Below, piece after piece: positions 1 through 11,160 of a stretch of 64,000 nt of DNA; positions within the stretch are counted from its first letter, which is position 1, and each line of letters opens with the position of its first letter. This DNA is from Arachis hypogaea (lineage: Eukaryota > Streptophyta > Magnoliopsida > Fabales > Fabaceae). The stretch lies in NCBI RefSeq assembly GCF_003086295.3, contig NC_092053.1:86427671-86491670 (forward strand), in the 5' to 3' direction. The notes below the pieces were generated by a model that made no database searches, had not been told where the DNA came from, and saw only the letters and a program-made list of their open reading frames with translations. A program made the position numbers and the translations under genes.

Positions 1-927
1 CGGAAGTGGTTGTCAGGCACGCGTTCGTAGGGGAATGATGATGATTGTCACATTCATCACATTCATATTAAAGTGCGAATGAATATCTTAGAAGCGGAAT
101 AAGTTGAATTGAATAGAGAAACAGTAGTACTTTGCATTAATTCAAGAGGAACAGCAGAGCTCCACACCTTAATCTATGGAGTGTAGAAACTCTATCGTTG
201 AAAATACATAAGTGATGAAGGTTCAGGCATGGCCGAGAGGCCAGCCCCCAAGGTGATCAATATGATCTACAGATGAACTAAAAATCATAAGATTCTCTAA
301 ATACAATAGTAAAAAGTTCTATTTATACTAAACTAGCTACTAGGGTTTACAAAAGTAAGTAATTGATGCATAAATCCACTTTCGGGGCCCACTTGGTGTG
401 TGCTTGCGCTGAGCTTGAAGTTTACACGTGCATAGGCTTCTTCTGGAGTTGAACGCGAATTTGTAACGTGTTTTTGGCGTTCAACTCTGGTTCGTGACGT
501 GTTTCTGGCGTTTAACTCCAGACTACAGCGTAGAACTGGCGTTCAACGCCATTTTGCGTCATCTAAACTCGGCCAAAGTATGGACTATTATATATTGCTG
601 GAAAGCCCTAGATGTCTAATTTCCAACGCAATTGGAAGCGCGCCATTTTGAGTTCTATAACTCCACAAAATCCACTTTGAGTGCAGGGAGGTCAGAATCC
701 AACAGCATCAGCAGTCCTTCTTCAACCTCTGAATCTGATTTTTGCTCAAGTCCCTCAATTTCAGCCAGAAAATACCTGAAATTACAGAAAAACACACAAA
801 CTCATAGTAAATTCTAGAAATGTGAATTTAACATAAAAACTAATGAAAACATCCCTAAAAGTAACTAGATCCTACTAAAAACATACTAAAAACAATGCCA
901 AAAAGCGTATAAATTATCCGCTCATCA
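1..927 (-). mobile_element. FIDEL-type LTR A, partial (left end outside window)
   Basis: Read on the minus strand, this begins at 927 with TGATGAGCGGATAATTTATA, the LTR start shared with B, D, H and I, and it matches the first two thirds of the LTR of H closely. No internal region follows at 928, so it is either the right-hand (5') LTR of a minus-strand element or a solo LTR; the rest lies left of the window. A TATA box (TATAAATA in LTR sense) sits at 320-327, and words of the GGCGTT...AACGCC array occur at about 430-555. Short ORFs across it are not conserved as protein. Confidence 0.85.
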
Positions 928-1831
928 ATACGCGTGACGTGCGCGTATGCGTCGATGTTCGCACGTGACCCACTTAAAGTGAATCCGCTGGGGGTGATTT
1001 CTGGGCTTCCCAGGCCCAAATCTAACTCATCTCTGATGCTCATTAACCTAAGGATTGAAGGGGAATCACACATCTAGTCATTATTAGTTTAGTTTAGATT
1101 AGTTTTGGAGGAAAAGTTAGTTTTAGAGAGAGAAGCTCTCACTTCTCTCTAGAATTAGGATTAGGTCAGATCTAGTTCAGAATTTCTTAGATCTAGGTTA
1201 ATTTCATACTTTGATTTACTTTTCTGTTTGTAGTTCTTCTTTTTTTACCGTTCCTCTTTCTAGTTCTGCATTTAATTCATGTAATTCTCTACTTTTATAT
1301 TGATGCACTTTTGTTCTTTCCTTTTCCTTTTAATGCAATTTATGATTCATGTTCCTTTATTGTTCATTTGGATTGTTGTTGTTTAATTCCTTGCAATTGA
1401 GTAGTGTAGATTTACTTTCCTTGCAACTTTACCATGCTTTCCTTTTATGCCTTCCAAGTGTTTGATGAAATACTTGGAAGGATGTTAGAGTAGAATTTTA
1501 TGCTCTTGATTTGGGGAGGTAACTTAGGAACTCTTGAGTTACTAATGTCCAAGAAATTGATGATTGGGAGCCGTTAACTCTAGGTCTCACTAATTGAATT
1601 GGTGGAGAGCTAGGACTTATGCACTTGGATTGATATAGCTCACTTGACTTTCCTTTACTACTAGTTAGAGGATGACTTAGTGGGATTGATCCTTGCCAAT
1701 TTTCTTGTTGTGGTTAGTGATAGGGATAGAGATCCTTGACCACCAAACCATGCCAAGACCTTTTTAGCTATTAGTTTATTTTCATTGCCATTTATTTTTC
1801 TTGTCACTTATCAAAAACCCCAAAACATGCT

Positions 1832-3594
1832 TGATAAAGCCCAATTTTGTGGTTTATATTGTGTAGAATTTGGGGGGTTTTGTCAACATTTCTCACACTT
1901 ATTCACTAGAATTGCATGGTTTTGTGTTCTTTTCCTAATTTTGCTTCATGATGAAAAACATGCTTATTTTGCCTTAGAATTGCTATATTTTGATCCTCTT
2001 TTATTGCCACTCGATGCGGTGATGTATTCATTGAGTGATTTCAGGATTTATAGGACAAGAATGGCCTAGAAGAGGGAAACAAAGCATGCACAAGAGGAAG
2101 GAACATGAAGATTTGGATTTTGGGAACTTCAGCATGGGTTCGCACGCGCACCTCGCGCGCACGCGTGGAGGAGGACAGCTGGAAGCGGCGCGCAAGGATG
2201 GATGCATCCACGCGGATCAAAGAAATCCCACCGACGCGCATGCGCCGACGCGCAAAAGCAATCGGCACGCACGCACGCATGGTGTGCACGTGCGGCAAGC
2301 TACGCGTGACCTCATTAAAGGAAATCGTGCCTGGCAATTTCTGAGGCTTATCATGCCTAAATTCAAGTTGGTTTTTGTATGGAAAAGACCTAAGGATGCT
2401 AGGGAAAAAGGGGGGATCAATCATTTTACACTTAGACATAATTTTTAGCTAGTTTTGGTTCTTTGTTCTTCTAGGGAGAGAAATCCTTGTTCCTCTCTAG
2501 ATCTAGCTTTAATTTGATATTCTCTTGTTGAATTTTGAATTGGATCTTGTTAATTACTAGTTTTAATTGTTTAATTTGAATTCTCTAGTATAATTTTGTT
2601 TAGATCTTGTGTTAGTTTTATGTTTCCTTGTTGTTTATCATTTTATACCCATCTCATGAATCTTGTGGATCTTGATTTATTATTGTTGCATTGATGATTT
2701 CCATGATTAATTGTGTTGTTTGAGTGATTGTATGTTGATAATTGTTAGTGGGTACTTGTTAGTTTCAATTTAATTGCAATTTGAATATGTCTTTTGTTAA
2801 TACTTACCATGTGTTTGATGAAATGTTTCCTTTGATTATGGAGTAGTTTTCTTTACTCTTGGTATAAGCTAAGGGAATTGAGTGATCTTGAGTCATTGGG
2901 TCTCATTGAATTAGTGATTTGAGAACCCTAGGTGATCAATTTGATACTCATTGATACTAACCCACTACTAATCTAATTAGTAGATAGGTTGGGACTTATG
3001 GGTTGATGTGATCAAACCTATTTAACGTTCTTCAAGCCTAGGAGTAGACAATACATACTTAAGGCTTTTGAGAAGTAGTCTTAGTGGGTTGGTACCTCAT
3101 AATTGTCAATGTTTGATATGGAGACAAGGATGGCGATCTCAATTTCCATGCTTAGCCAAGAGTTGCTTTTATCATTCATATTTGAAAATCCAAAAATATT
3201 GATTGCTTTGTCTTAGTTATAGTTACTTGTTTAATTTAGAATAGAATTACATTGGATGTTACTTTATTAGTTTGGAATTATTTACATCTTGCTTTAGTCA
3301 ATTGAATTGGTTTCTTACATCCCAAGATTACTTGCTTGTTAAGATTCCTAGTTTAATTTCTTGCTCATGACTTGCAACCCCGTATTTCTAACCAATGTTG
3401 AATCACATGTTTGCCCATTCCTTGTGAGACGACCCGAGGTTTGAATACTTCGGTTACTTTTATTGGGGTTAAACTTGTGACAACCAAATTCCTTTCTAAA
3501 TTTGACTCGAGGATTGTTATTGGGTAGAGCTATACTTGCAACGGGATTTTATTGAGAAATTCTATACCAACATAGTCTGCGACACATCAAATTT
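1832..3594 (+). mobile_element. Nested LTR M (probable solo LTR)
   Basis: A 1.76-kb segment starts TGATAAAGCCC and ends near CATCA (3589) followed by AATTT. It is flanked by a perfect 5-bp direct repeat ATGCT (1827-1831 and 3595-3599), which looks like a target-site duplication. It carries a block 'gagacgacccgaggtttgaa' near its end, also present in L and reversed at 41410-41533, so M, L and that fragment belong to one LTR superfamily. No internal region is present, hence solo LTR. The non-canonical last bases are unexplained; the true end may be CATCA at 3589. Confidence 0.55.
2136..2311 (+). repeat. CpG-dense GCGCG/ACGCG word array in LTR M
   Basis: A GC-rich island of about 175 bp lies in otherwise AT-rich LTR sequence and is full of short CpG palindromic words (CGCGCG, ACGCGT, GCGCATGCGC). 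Long overlapping ORFs on both strands here come from base composition and not from a gene. Its position inside the LTR parallels the palindromic word arrays of the other LTR families in the window. Confidence 0.6.
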
Positions 3595-3797
3595 ATGCTC
3601 CATAACCAATAACAAGACACTTTATCGCAATTCCTAGGGAGAACGACCCAAGGTTCCAATACTTCGGTTTATAAATTTAGGGGTTTGTACTTGTGACAAA
3701 CAATCTTTTGTATGAAAGAATTATTGTTTGGTTTAGAAACTATACTTGCAACGAGAATTTATTGTGAATTCTAAACCGTCAAAAATCCTGATCATCA

Positions 3798-4301
3798 CTG
3801 ACTTCTAGAGCTTTCCAGCAATGTATAATAGTCCAAACTTTGCTTCAGATTAGAAGGCCCAAAACTGGTGTTCAATGCCAGCCTCCTGCCCCTTTTCAGG
3901 CATCCAGTGCCCAAGGAGTAGAGACCAGCGTCCAAACATCTAAAGAGGACCCCTAGATAGCGTTCAACGCCGTAGAGGCCTCATAGCACGTGGATCCCAT
4001 CAAAGCTCAGCCCAAACACTCATCAAGTGGGCCCTAGAAGTGGATTTTAGTACCAAAAATACTGTTTTACCCTTACTAGTCATTTGTTTAGTATATAAGG
4101 GATTAGATTTACATCATCAAAAGAACTTTATACCATACTTTACACGTTTACCATTGTATTTTCCATTCAGTATGAGTTTCTAAACCTCCTAAGTTGAGGG
4201 GAGGAGCCCTGTTGAGTCCTATGAATTAATAAAAGTATTACTATTTCTCTTCGATCCATTTTTGATTAATTCTAAGATGTATCTTCGTTCTTCAACACGG
4301 T
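3798..4301 (+). mobile_element. Old FIDEL-like LTR fragment N
   Basis: The segment matches the middle and second half of the FIDEL-type LTR in plus orientation: the GGAAAG/CTTTCC hairpin remnant followed by AATGTATAATAGTCC, then an array of 'tggtgttcaatgcca'-type words, the stretch 'atcaagtgggccctagaagt', a TATA-like region near 4090, and 'ttgaggggaggagccctgtt'. It is more diverged than the other copies. It begins abruptly after L and is cut at 4301 by LTR F. Confidence 0.6.
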
Positions 4302-5118
4302 TGATGCCAGGGTATCTTGGCTAGTTTCACAAACCATTTTTTGTTTGTTTTAGGTTAGTTTCTTGCATTTTCTTAAGCTATAGGCATGTATTTTGATGAG
4401 AATTTCATGCATATCTTGATTCAATCAAACATGATTAAATTGATGCAATTTCATGAGAGTTATGCAAGATTTACTTGATGATATGAATGATACAAAAGTC
4501 CTGTGATTATGGCAATACTTTGATGCATTTTTGTTTGGTTGATGATAGGTAAGAAGAAGCAAAGGAAGGGAAAAGAAGAAGTAGAGCAAGCAACGTTGGT
4601 GGCCAAAGTTGGCTCACCAACGTTGCCACAAACGTTGCTCCTGACGGCCTGACTGTGCCTTCTTCAAACAAAAATAACTTGAGATACAAAGCTCCAAATG
4701 AGGTTAATCTAAAAGCATTGGAAAGTAGGAATCTAGAGCTTTCCAAGCATATATGGTACTGCATGGTGGACACTAAATTTGAGGGAAAAAACTTTCCATG
4801 GAGTATAACCCGAGCAGTAGAGCTCCAAATAATGCGCTTCCAATGGCATTGGAAATTAGATATTAAGGGCTTTCCAATAATATATAATAGTATGGGGTGA
4901 ACAATAAGTTTGAGCTTCAGAATCCGGCGTTGTTACCAACATTGGTGTAAACGTTGGTGTGCCAACGTTGCCTCAAACGTTGCACACCAACGCCAGCGAC
5001 CCTATCCCCTTCAAAGGAGCATAACTTGAGTTACAGATAGCCAATTGACGTGCTTCTAGTTGGGTTAGAAAGCTAACATTCAGAGATTTCCAACCATGTA
5101 TAATAGTCTATAGTGAGG
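4302..5118 (+). mobile_element. LTR F, left part (interrupted by B)
   Basis: Begins TGATGCCAGGGTATCTTGG, the LTR start shared with C, E, G, J and (diverged) K when these are read in sense. It carries CAACGTTGGTGGCC / GGCTCACCAACGTTG word arrays (4590-4635, 4920-5005) and three copies of the GGAAAG...CTTTCC module. Element B is inserted after 5118; F resumes at 41094. It belongs to the same family as G (56958-58229), with which it aligns well. The 3' end of this LTR is not recognisable, so F is truncated. Confidence 0.7.
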
Positions 5119-6680
5119 TGATGAGCGGATAATTTATACGCTTTTTGGCATTGTTTTTAGGTAGTTTTTAGTAAGATTTAGTTAGTTTTTACTATGTTTT
5201 TATTAGTTTCTATGCAAAATTCACATTTCTGGACTTTACTATGAGTTTGTGTGTTTTTCTATGATTTCAGGAATTTTCTGGCTGAAATTGAGGGACCTGA
5301 GCAAAAATCTGATTCAGAGGCTGAAAAAGGACTGCAGATGCTGTTGGATTCTGACCTCTCTGCACTCGAAATGGATTTTCGGGAGCTACAGAAACCCAAT
5401 TGGTGCGATCTCAATTGCGTTGGAAAGTAGACATCTAAGGCTTTCCAGCAATATATAATAATCTATACTTTGCCCGAGCTACAGAAACCCAATTGGTGCG
5501 ATCTCAATTGCGTTCAAACGCCAACTTCCTGCCCTATTCTGAAGTTAAACGCCAGAAACAGGTTACAGACCAAAGTTAAATGCCACAAATAGGCTGTAAC
5601 CTGGCATTTAACTCCAAGAGAAACCTCTACATGTGTAAAGCTCAATGCTCAGCCCAAGCACACACCATGTGGGCCTCGGAAGTGGATTTTTGCACTATCT
5701 GCACTTAGTTACTTATTTTCTGTAACCCTAGCTACTAGTTTAGTATAAAAACAACTTTTAGAGACTTACTATGTACCTCATGACATTTTTACACTTTACA
5801 TTATATTTCTGACGGCATGAGTCTCTAAACCCCATGGTTGGGGGTGAGGAGCTCTGCTTTGTTTCGATGAATTAATGCAATTACTACTGTTTTTCATTCA
5901 ATCACGCTTGTTTCTATTCTAAGATATTCAATCGCACTTCACCCTGATGAATGTGATGATCCATGACACTCATCATCATTCTAACCTAGGAACGCGTGCC
6001 TAACAACCACCTCCGTTCTATCTGCACTAGCATGAGTGTGTTTCTCTTAGCCTCCTGGTTCATGATTAGAGTCTTCGTGGTATAAGCTAGAATTATTGGT
6101 GGCCATTCCTGAGATCCGGAAAGTCTAAACCTTGTCTGTGGTATTCCGAGTAGGATCTAGGAAGGAATGACTGTGACGAGCTTCAAACTCGCGAGTGTTG
6201 GGCATAGTGACAGACGCAAAAGAATCAACGGATTCTATTCCAACATGAGTGAGAACCGACAGATGATTAGCCGTGCGGTGACAGCGCATTTGGACCATTT
6301 TTACTGAGAGGATGGATGGTAGCCATTGACAACGGTGATCCACCAACATACAGCTTGCCATGGAAGGAGACCTGCGTGCGTGAAGAAGAAGACAGTAGGA
6401 AAGCAGAGATTCAGAAGACAGAGCATCTCCAAAACCTCAACCTGTTCTCCATTACTGCATAACAAGTATTATTTATTTTATGTTAATTACTTTTCATAAA
6501 CCCAACTATTTTTATTATTAATTTCCTGACTAAGAATTACAAAATAACCATAGCTTGCTTCAAGCCGACAATCTCCGTGGGATCGACCCTTACTCACGTA
6601 AGGTATTACTTGGACGACACAGTGCACTTGCTGGTTAGTGGTACGAGTTTTGAAAAGTGTGATTTACAATTCGTGCACCA
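5119..6680 (+). repeat. 5' LTR of B
   Basis: 1562 bp from TGATGAGCGG to ...TTCGTGCACCA. It contains the GGAAAG/CTTTCC hairpin module (5418-5463), GGCGTT/AACGCC words (5505-5620), a TATA box TATAAAA at 5744-5750, and near the end the block GTGGGATCGACCC (6577-6589). A 39-bp segment (5383-5421) is repeated at 5476-5514, where it replaces the sequence found in other copies. Confidence 0.9.
5744..5750 (+). promoter_or_regulatory. LTR TATA box (B, 5' LTR)
   Basis: TATAAAA lies in 'agtttagtataaaaacaact'. Equivalent TATA boxes occupy the same place in the other LTRs, in element sense: 15254-15260 (B 3' LTR), 42128-42135 and 50077-50084 (I), and on the minus strand 320-327 (A), 25248-25255 and 34469-34476 (D), 59223-59230 (H). 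This is the expected start of the genomic RNA. Confidence 0.65.
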
Positions 6681-6686
6681 AGTTTT

Positions 6687-6707
6687 TGGTGCCGTTTCCG
6701 GGGATTG
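6687..6707 (+). other. Primer-binding site of B (tRNA-Asp)
   Basis: TGGTGCCGTTTCCGGGGA... starts six bases after the LTR end. The expected complement of the 3' end of plant tRNA-Asp is TGGCGCCGTTGCCGGGGA; B has two mismatches. The cleaner sites in D and I show the ancestral sequence. Confidence 0.85.
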
Positions 6708-7486
6708 TTCGAGTTTAGAAAACTGACAGTTTATTTTGTTGCTTAGATTAGGAAAAATTTATCTTTTTAGTTTAGAGTCAGTAAAATTGCGTCTTCTATT
6801 ATTGTTTTTGGTTGAAACTCTTTTTTTTTAAATCCTTATTTTCTTTTTCTTAAATTTTTTTCGAAATTTTTTTTTATAAATTAATAATTGAGTTTTTCTG
6901 TTTGAGTTTAGTTTCATATTTTAAGTTTGGTATCAATTGCATGATTTTATTTTTCTTTTAATTTTTTTCGAATTATTAGTGCTCAGAATATAAAAAATTT
7001 TTTAAGTTTGGTGTCCTTTGTGTTTCTGTTTTCTTAAAAAATTTTCAAAAGTTGTTCTTAGCGTTCATCGTGATATTCAAAGTTTTCCTGTTTGATTCCT
7101 TTGTTTTGATCTAAAAATTTAAGTTTGGTGTCATTTTTACTGTTTTTCTCTTTCTTCATTAAATTCAAAAATATCTTTTCTCTTTATTTTAATTAATTTT
7201 CGAATTTTCCTTTAAAAATTCAGATTTCTATTTTAAAACTTTCTATTCTATCTTATCTTAGTTTTGAAATTTCAAAATTCAAAATCTTTTTCAAAAATCA
7301 TATCCAAAATTTTTCAAATCTTCTTAATTAAGTAATTATTTTAGTTTTTAAATTTATTTTTCTCTTAGTTTTCAAAAATTTATAATTATTTTATTTTTTT
7401 TAATTATTTGGTTTGTTTCTACTTAAAAAAAATAAAAACAAAAATATATTTTATTTGCAATTCATATCAATTCCCTTTTATCCATC
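6708..7486 (+). other. Leader of B
   Basis: An AT-rich untranslated stretch with long T runs and TTTTCGAA words. It holds three sense copies of AAGTTTGGTGT or a one-base variant (6923-6933, 7004-7014, 7121-7131). No coding potential was seen. Confidence 0.7.
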
Positions 7487-8656
7487 ATGGACCAAAATGG
7501 AAATGAACAGTCCAGAAGGACTCTAGGGTCATATGCTAACCCCATTACTGCTGCATATGGGAGCAGCATCTGTATACTTCCCATCAAAGCAAGCAGTTTT
7601 GAGCTAAATCCTCTGCTCATTGTCAAGGTGCAGCAAAATTGCCAGTATTCCGGTCTTCCACAGGAAGAACCTACTGAGTTTCTGGCACAGTTCTTGCAAA
7701 TTGCTGACATAGTACGTGACAAGGAAGTAGATCAGGATGTCTACAGATTATTACTGTTTCCATTTGCTGTAAAAGATCAAGCTAAGAGGTGGTTAAATAA
7801 CCAACCCACAGCAAGCATAAGAACATGGAAACAGCTATCAGACAAATTCCTGAATTAATATTTCCCTTCAAAAAGGATGACACAGCTAAGGCTAGACATC
7901 CAAGGCTTTAAACAAGACGATGGTGAATCCCTTTATAATGCCTGGGAGAGGTACAGAGGGATGCTAAGGAAATGTCCCTCTGAAATATTTTCAGAGTGGG
8001 TGCAGTTAGACATCTTCTACTATGGGCTTACAGAAAAAGCTCAGATATCTCTAGACCACTCAGCTGGTGGATCTATACACATGAGAAAGACTATTGAAGA
8101 GGCTCAAGAGCTTATTGATATAGTTGCTAAAAATCAGTATCTGTACATAAGTAATAGGTCCTCCATGAAAGAAGAAGCTAAGGCAGTATCAACTGACTTT
8201 AGTCCTCAGGAACAAGTTGCTGAACTCAATCAGCAACTATCTTCTATAACAAGGTAGTTAGCAGAATTTAAAGAGATGCTACAAGAAACCAAAATTGCTA
8301 ACAAGGATATTGAATCACAATTAAATCAAACAAAACAGCAGTAATCAAAACAGATAACAGAGGAGTGCCAAGCAGTTCAATTAAGAAGTGGAAAAATATT
8401 AAATATCTCAACTCAAGGCAGCAGAAAGCCAAGAAAGGAACAGCTGATAGAGGATGAGCAACCTACTACCCAAAATCCCTCTGAGGACAGTAAGAGCCCA
8501 GAGAGGAATAAGTTTGGCATTCAAATGCCAGAAAAGGGTGAAAAACTGGCGTTAAACACCCAATCCATGTCTAGTTCAGGCGTTCAAATGCCAGAAAAGG
8601 GTTGAAATCTGGCGTTAAACGCCCAATCCACGTCCAATCCTGGCGTTCAAACGCCA
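7487..8656 (+). pseudogene. gag: gag of B (broken)
   Basis: Gag forms the particle that packages the element RNA. The frame opens with MDQNGNEQSRRTLGSYANP and runs into a Retrotrans_gag-type domain, recognised by RWLNNQP, TWKQLSDKFL, DGESLYNAWERYRGMLRKCP and FYYGLTEKAQISLDHSAGG. An in-frame TAA at about 7857 follows FLN, and TAG near 8256 and TAA near 8342 break the rest. No CCHC zinc knuckle was found. The end of the region (8515-8660) encodes GGCGTT/AACGCC palindromic words otherwise typical of the LTR. The start was chosen at the ATG preceding the conserved 'LGSY.NP' segment. Confidence 0.85.
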
Positions 8657-8660
8657 ATGA
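8515..8660 (+). repeat. LTR-type palindromic words inside the gag-pro linker of B
   Basis: Three tandem copies of 'ggcattcaaatgccagaaaa'-like units alternate with 'ctggcgttaaacgcccaatc' within the translated linker. The same words form arrays in the FIDEL-type LTR and after the integrase. In the reading frame they encode repeats such as GIQMPEKGEKLALNTQ and GVQMPEKG, so an LTR motif has entered coding sequence. Confidence 0.75.
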
Positions 8661-9356
8661 GGGATCAGACACCTGCAAGTGCTGATAATAACTCCCTCAA
8701 GAAGGCTTCTCAACCTGCCTCTGTAGGAAATAAACCTGCAGCAACTAAGGTTGAAGAATATAAAGCCAAAAAGCCTTATCCTCAGAAACTCCGCCAAGTG
8801 GAACAGGATAAACAATTTGCCTGCTTTGTAGACTATCTCAGGACTCTTGAAATAAAGATTCCTTTTGCAGAGGCACTTGAGCAAATACCCTCTTATGCTA
8901 AATTTATGAAAGAGATCTTAAGTCATAAGAAGGATTGGAGAGACACAAAAAAAGTTTTTCTCACTGAAGAATGCAGTGCAGTCATTCTAACAAGCTTACC
9001 AGAAAAGCTTAAGGATCCCGAAAGCTTTATGATACCATGCACATTAGAGGGTACTTGTACCAAGACAACTCTATGTGACCTTGGGACAAGTATCAATCTA
9101 ATCCCTGCATCCACTATTAGAAAGCTTGGCTTGACTGAAGAGGTCAAACCAGTCCGAATATGTCTTCAACTTGCTGATGGCTCCATTAAATATCCATCAG
9201 GCATAATTGAGGACATGATTGTCAAGGTTGGGCCATTTGCCTTTCCCGCTGACTTTGTAGTGCTGGAAATAGAGGAGCACAAGAGTGCAACTCTCATTCT
9301 AGGAAGACCTTTCCCTAGCAACTGGACGAACCCTCATTAATGTCCAAAAAGGGGAA
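8657..9356 (+). pseudogene. pol: protease region of B (frameshifted)
   Basis: An aspartic protease matures the polyprotein. The conserved block ALEQIPSYAKFMKEILSHKK is followed by FLTEECSAVI, then the active-site loop LCDLGTSINLIP (DLG in place of the usual DTG/DSG, as in C, D and H) and the distal ILGRPF. Immediately after GRPF a run of three C (9313-9315) appears to contain one extra base; reading shifts and stops at 9340, and the downstream frame resumes at 9357. The frame is otherwise open. Confidence 0.85.
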
Positions 9357-10823
9357 GTGACCTTAAGAGTCAATGAGGATGAGTTCAGGCTGAATTTTGT
9401 TGAGGCAATGAAGCATCCAGACACATCAAAAGACTGCATGCGTGTTGATATTATTGACTCCCTGGTAGAGGATATCAACATGGCTGAGAGTCTCGAATCA
9501 GAGCTAGAAGACATCTTTAAAGATGTTCAGCCTGATCTGAAGGAATCAGAGGAAATAAAAGAGCCTCTGAAAATTCCTCAGGAAGAGGAGAAACCTCCTA
9601 AACCCGAGCTCAAACCACTACCACCATCCCTGAAATATGCATTTCTGGGAGAAGGTGACACTTTTTCGGTGATCATAAGCTCTGCTTTAAATCCACAGAA
9701 AGAGAAAGCACTACTTCAAGTGCTAAGGACACACAAGGCAGCTCTTGGGTTGTCCATAAGTGATCTAAAGGGCATCAGCCCAGCAAGATGCATGCACAAG
9801 ATCCTACTGGAGGATGATGCTAAGCCAGTTGTTCAACCACAGAGGCGGTTAAATCCAGCCATGAAGGAGGTGGTGCAGAAAGAGGTCACCAAGTTACTGG
9901 AGGCTGGGATTATTTATCCTATTTTTGATAGCCCCTGGGTGAGCCCTGTCCAAGTTGTCCCCAAGAAGGGAGGCATGACAGTGGTTCATAATGAAAAGAA
10001 TGAACTGGTTCCTACAAGAACAGTTATAGGGTGGCGTATGTGTATTGATTACAGAAGGCTCAATACAGCCACCAGGAAGGATCACTTTCCTTTACCATTC
10101 ATAGACCAGATGTTAGAAAGACTAGCAGGTCTTGAATACTACTGCTTTTTGGATGGCTATTCAGGTTACAACCAAATTGCAGTAGATCCTCAGGACCAAG
10201 AGAAAACAACATTCACATGTCCTTCGGGAGTGTTTGCCTACAGAAGGATGCCTTTTGGTCTGTGCAATACACCTATAACCTTTCAAAGGTGCATGCTCTC
10301 TATCCTCTCTGATATGGTAGAAAAATTTTTGGAAGTCTTCATGGATGACTTTTCAGTATTTAGAGACTCATTCAGCTCCTGCCTTGACCATTTAGCACTT
10401 GTTCTGAAAAGATGCCAAGAGACCAACCTAGTTTTAAACTGGGAAAAATGTCACTTTATGGTGACTGAAGGAATTGTCCTTGGGCATAAAATTTCAAACA
10501 AGGGAATAGTGGTGGATCAAGCTAAAGTGGAAGTAATTGAAAAATTACCACCACCTGCCAATGTTAAGGCAATCAGAAGCTTTCTGGGGCATGCAGGATT
10601 CTATAGGAGGTTTATAAAGGATTTTTCAAAAATTACAAAACCTCTTAGCAATCTGCTAGCTGCTGACATGCCATTTGTGTTTGACACAGAGTGTCTGCAG
10701 GCGTTTGAAACTCTGAAAGCTAAGATGGTCATAGCACCAGTTATTTCTGTACCAGATTGGACATTACCATTTGAACTAAGGTGTGATGCCAGTGACCATG
10801 CCATTGGTTCAGTATTGGGATAG
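9357..10823 (+). pseudogene. pol: reverse transcriptase of B (frame open over the RT domain)
   Basis: RT copies the element RNA into DNA. After an acidic linker the frame reaches [81 protein letters not shown] and the catalytic FMDDFSVF, then LGHKIS and [17 protein letters not shown], in the usual order for Ty3/gypsy RT. The RNase H domain begins (ELRCDASDHAIGSVLG) and is cut by TAG at 10821-10823, where C has a glutamine codon. Upstream the protein is separated from protease by the frameshift near 9314. Very similar to the RT of C. Confidence 0.9.
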
Positions 10824-11160
10824 AGGCATAACAAACTTCTGCATGTCATTTATTATGCTAGCCGTGTTTTAAATGATGCATAGAAAAATTACACAAACAC
10901 AAAAAAAGAGCTGCTTGTAGTGGTTTATGCCATTGACAAGTTTAGATCATACTTAGTAGGATCAAAAGTGATTGTGTACACTAACCATGCTGCCCTTAAA
11001 TATCTACTTACAAAGCAGGATTCAAAACCCAGGCTCATAAGATGGGTATTACTTCTGCAAGAGTTTGATATAGAAATAAGAGACAGAAAAAGGAGAGAGA
11101 ACCAAGTGGCTGATCATCTATCCCGGATAGAACCAATAGAAGGGGAGTTCCCCCTCTATT
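10824..11160 (+). pseudogene. pol: RNase H of B (broken)
   Basis: Removes the RNA strand during reverse transcription. After the stop at 10821-10823 and another TAG near 10880, the frame continues with [47 protein letters not shown] and [12 protein letters not shown], the standard RNase H and connection blocks. A run of five C at 11150-11154 probably has one extra base and shifts the frame into the integrase. Confidence 0.85.

Larger units (their letters stand above)
928..3797 (+). mobile_element. LTR-derived segment L, split by nested LTR M
   Basis: The two arms, 928-1831 and 3595-3797, look like one LTR of a family different from FIDEL. The left arm has a CpG-rich patch with ACGCG words (928-972), then AT-rich sequence. 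The right arm ends in a block reading 'acgacccaaggttccaatac' and finishes at CATCA (3797). M interrupts it between two copies of ATGCT. The left end is not defined: the sequence simply begins after LTR A, so L is probably truncated or is the host of A. No reading frame of interest was seen. Family name not recognised. Confidence 0.5.

Noticed and set aside
1..927. LTR A and the LTR of H as two ends of one element
   Set aside because: In minus orientation A would be the right-hand LTR and H the left-hand LTR of their elements, so they cannot bound the same one.
2035..2448. ORFs of 132-137 codons on opposite strands in the CpG-rich patch of M
   Set aside because: GC-rich composition removes stop codons; both strands are open and there is no protein similarity.
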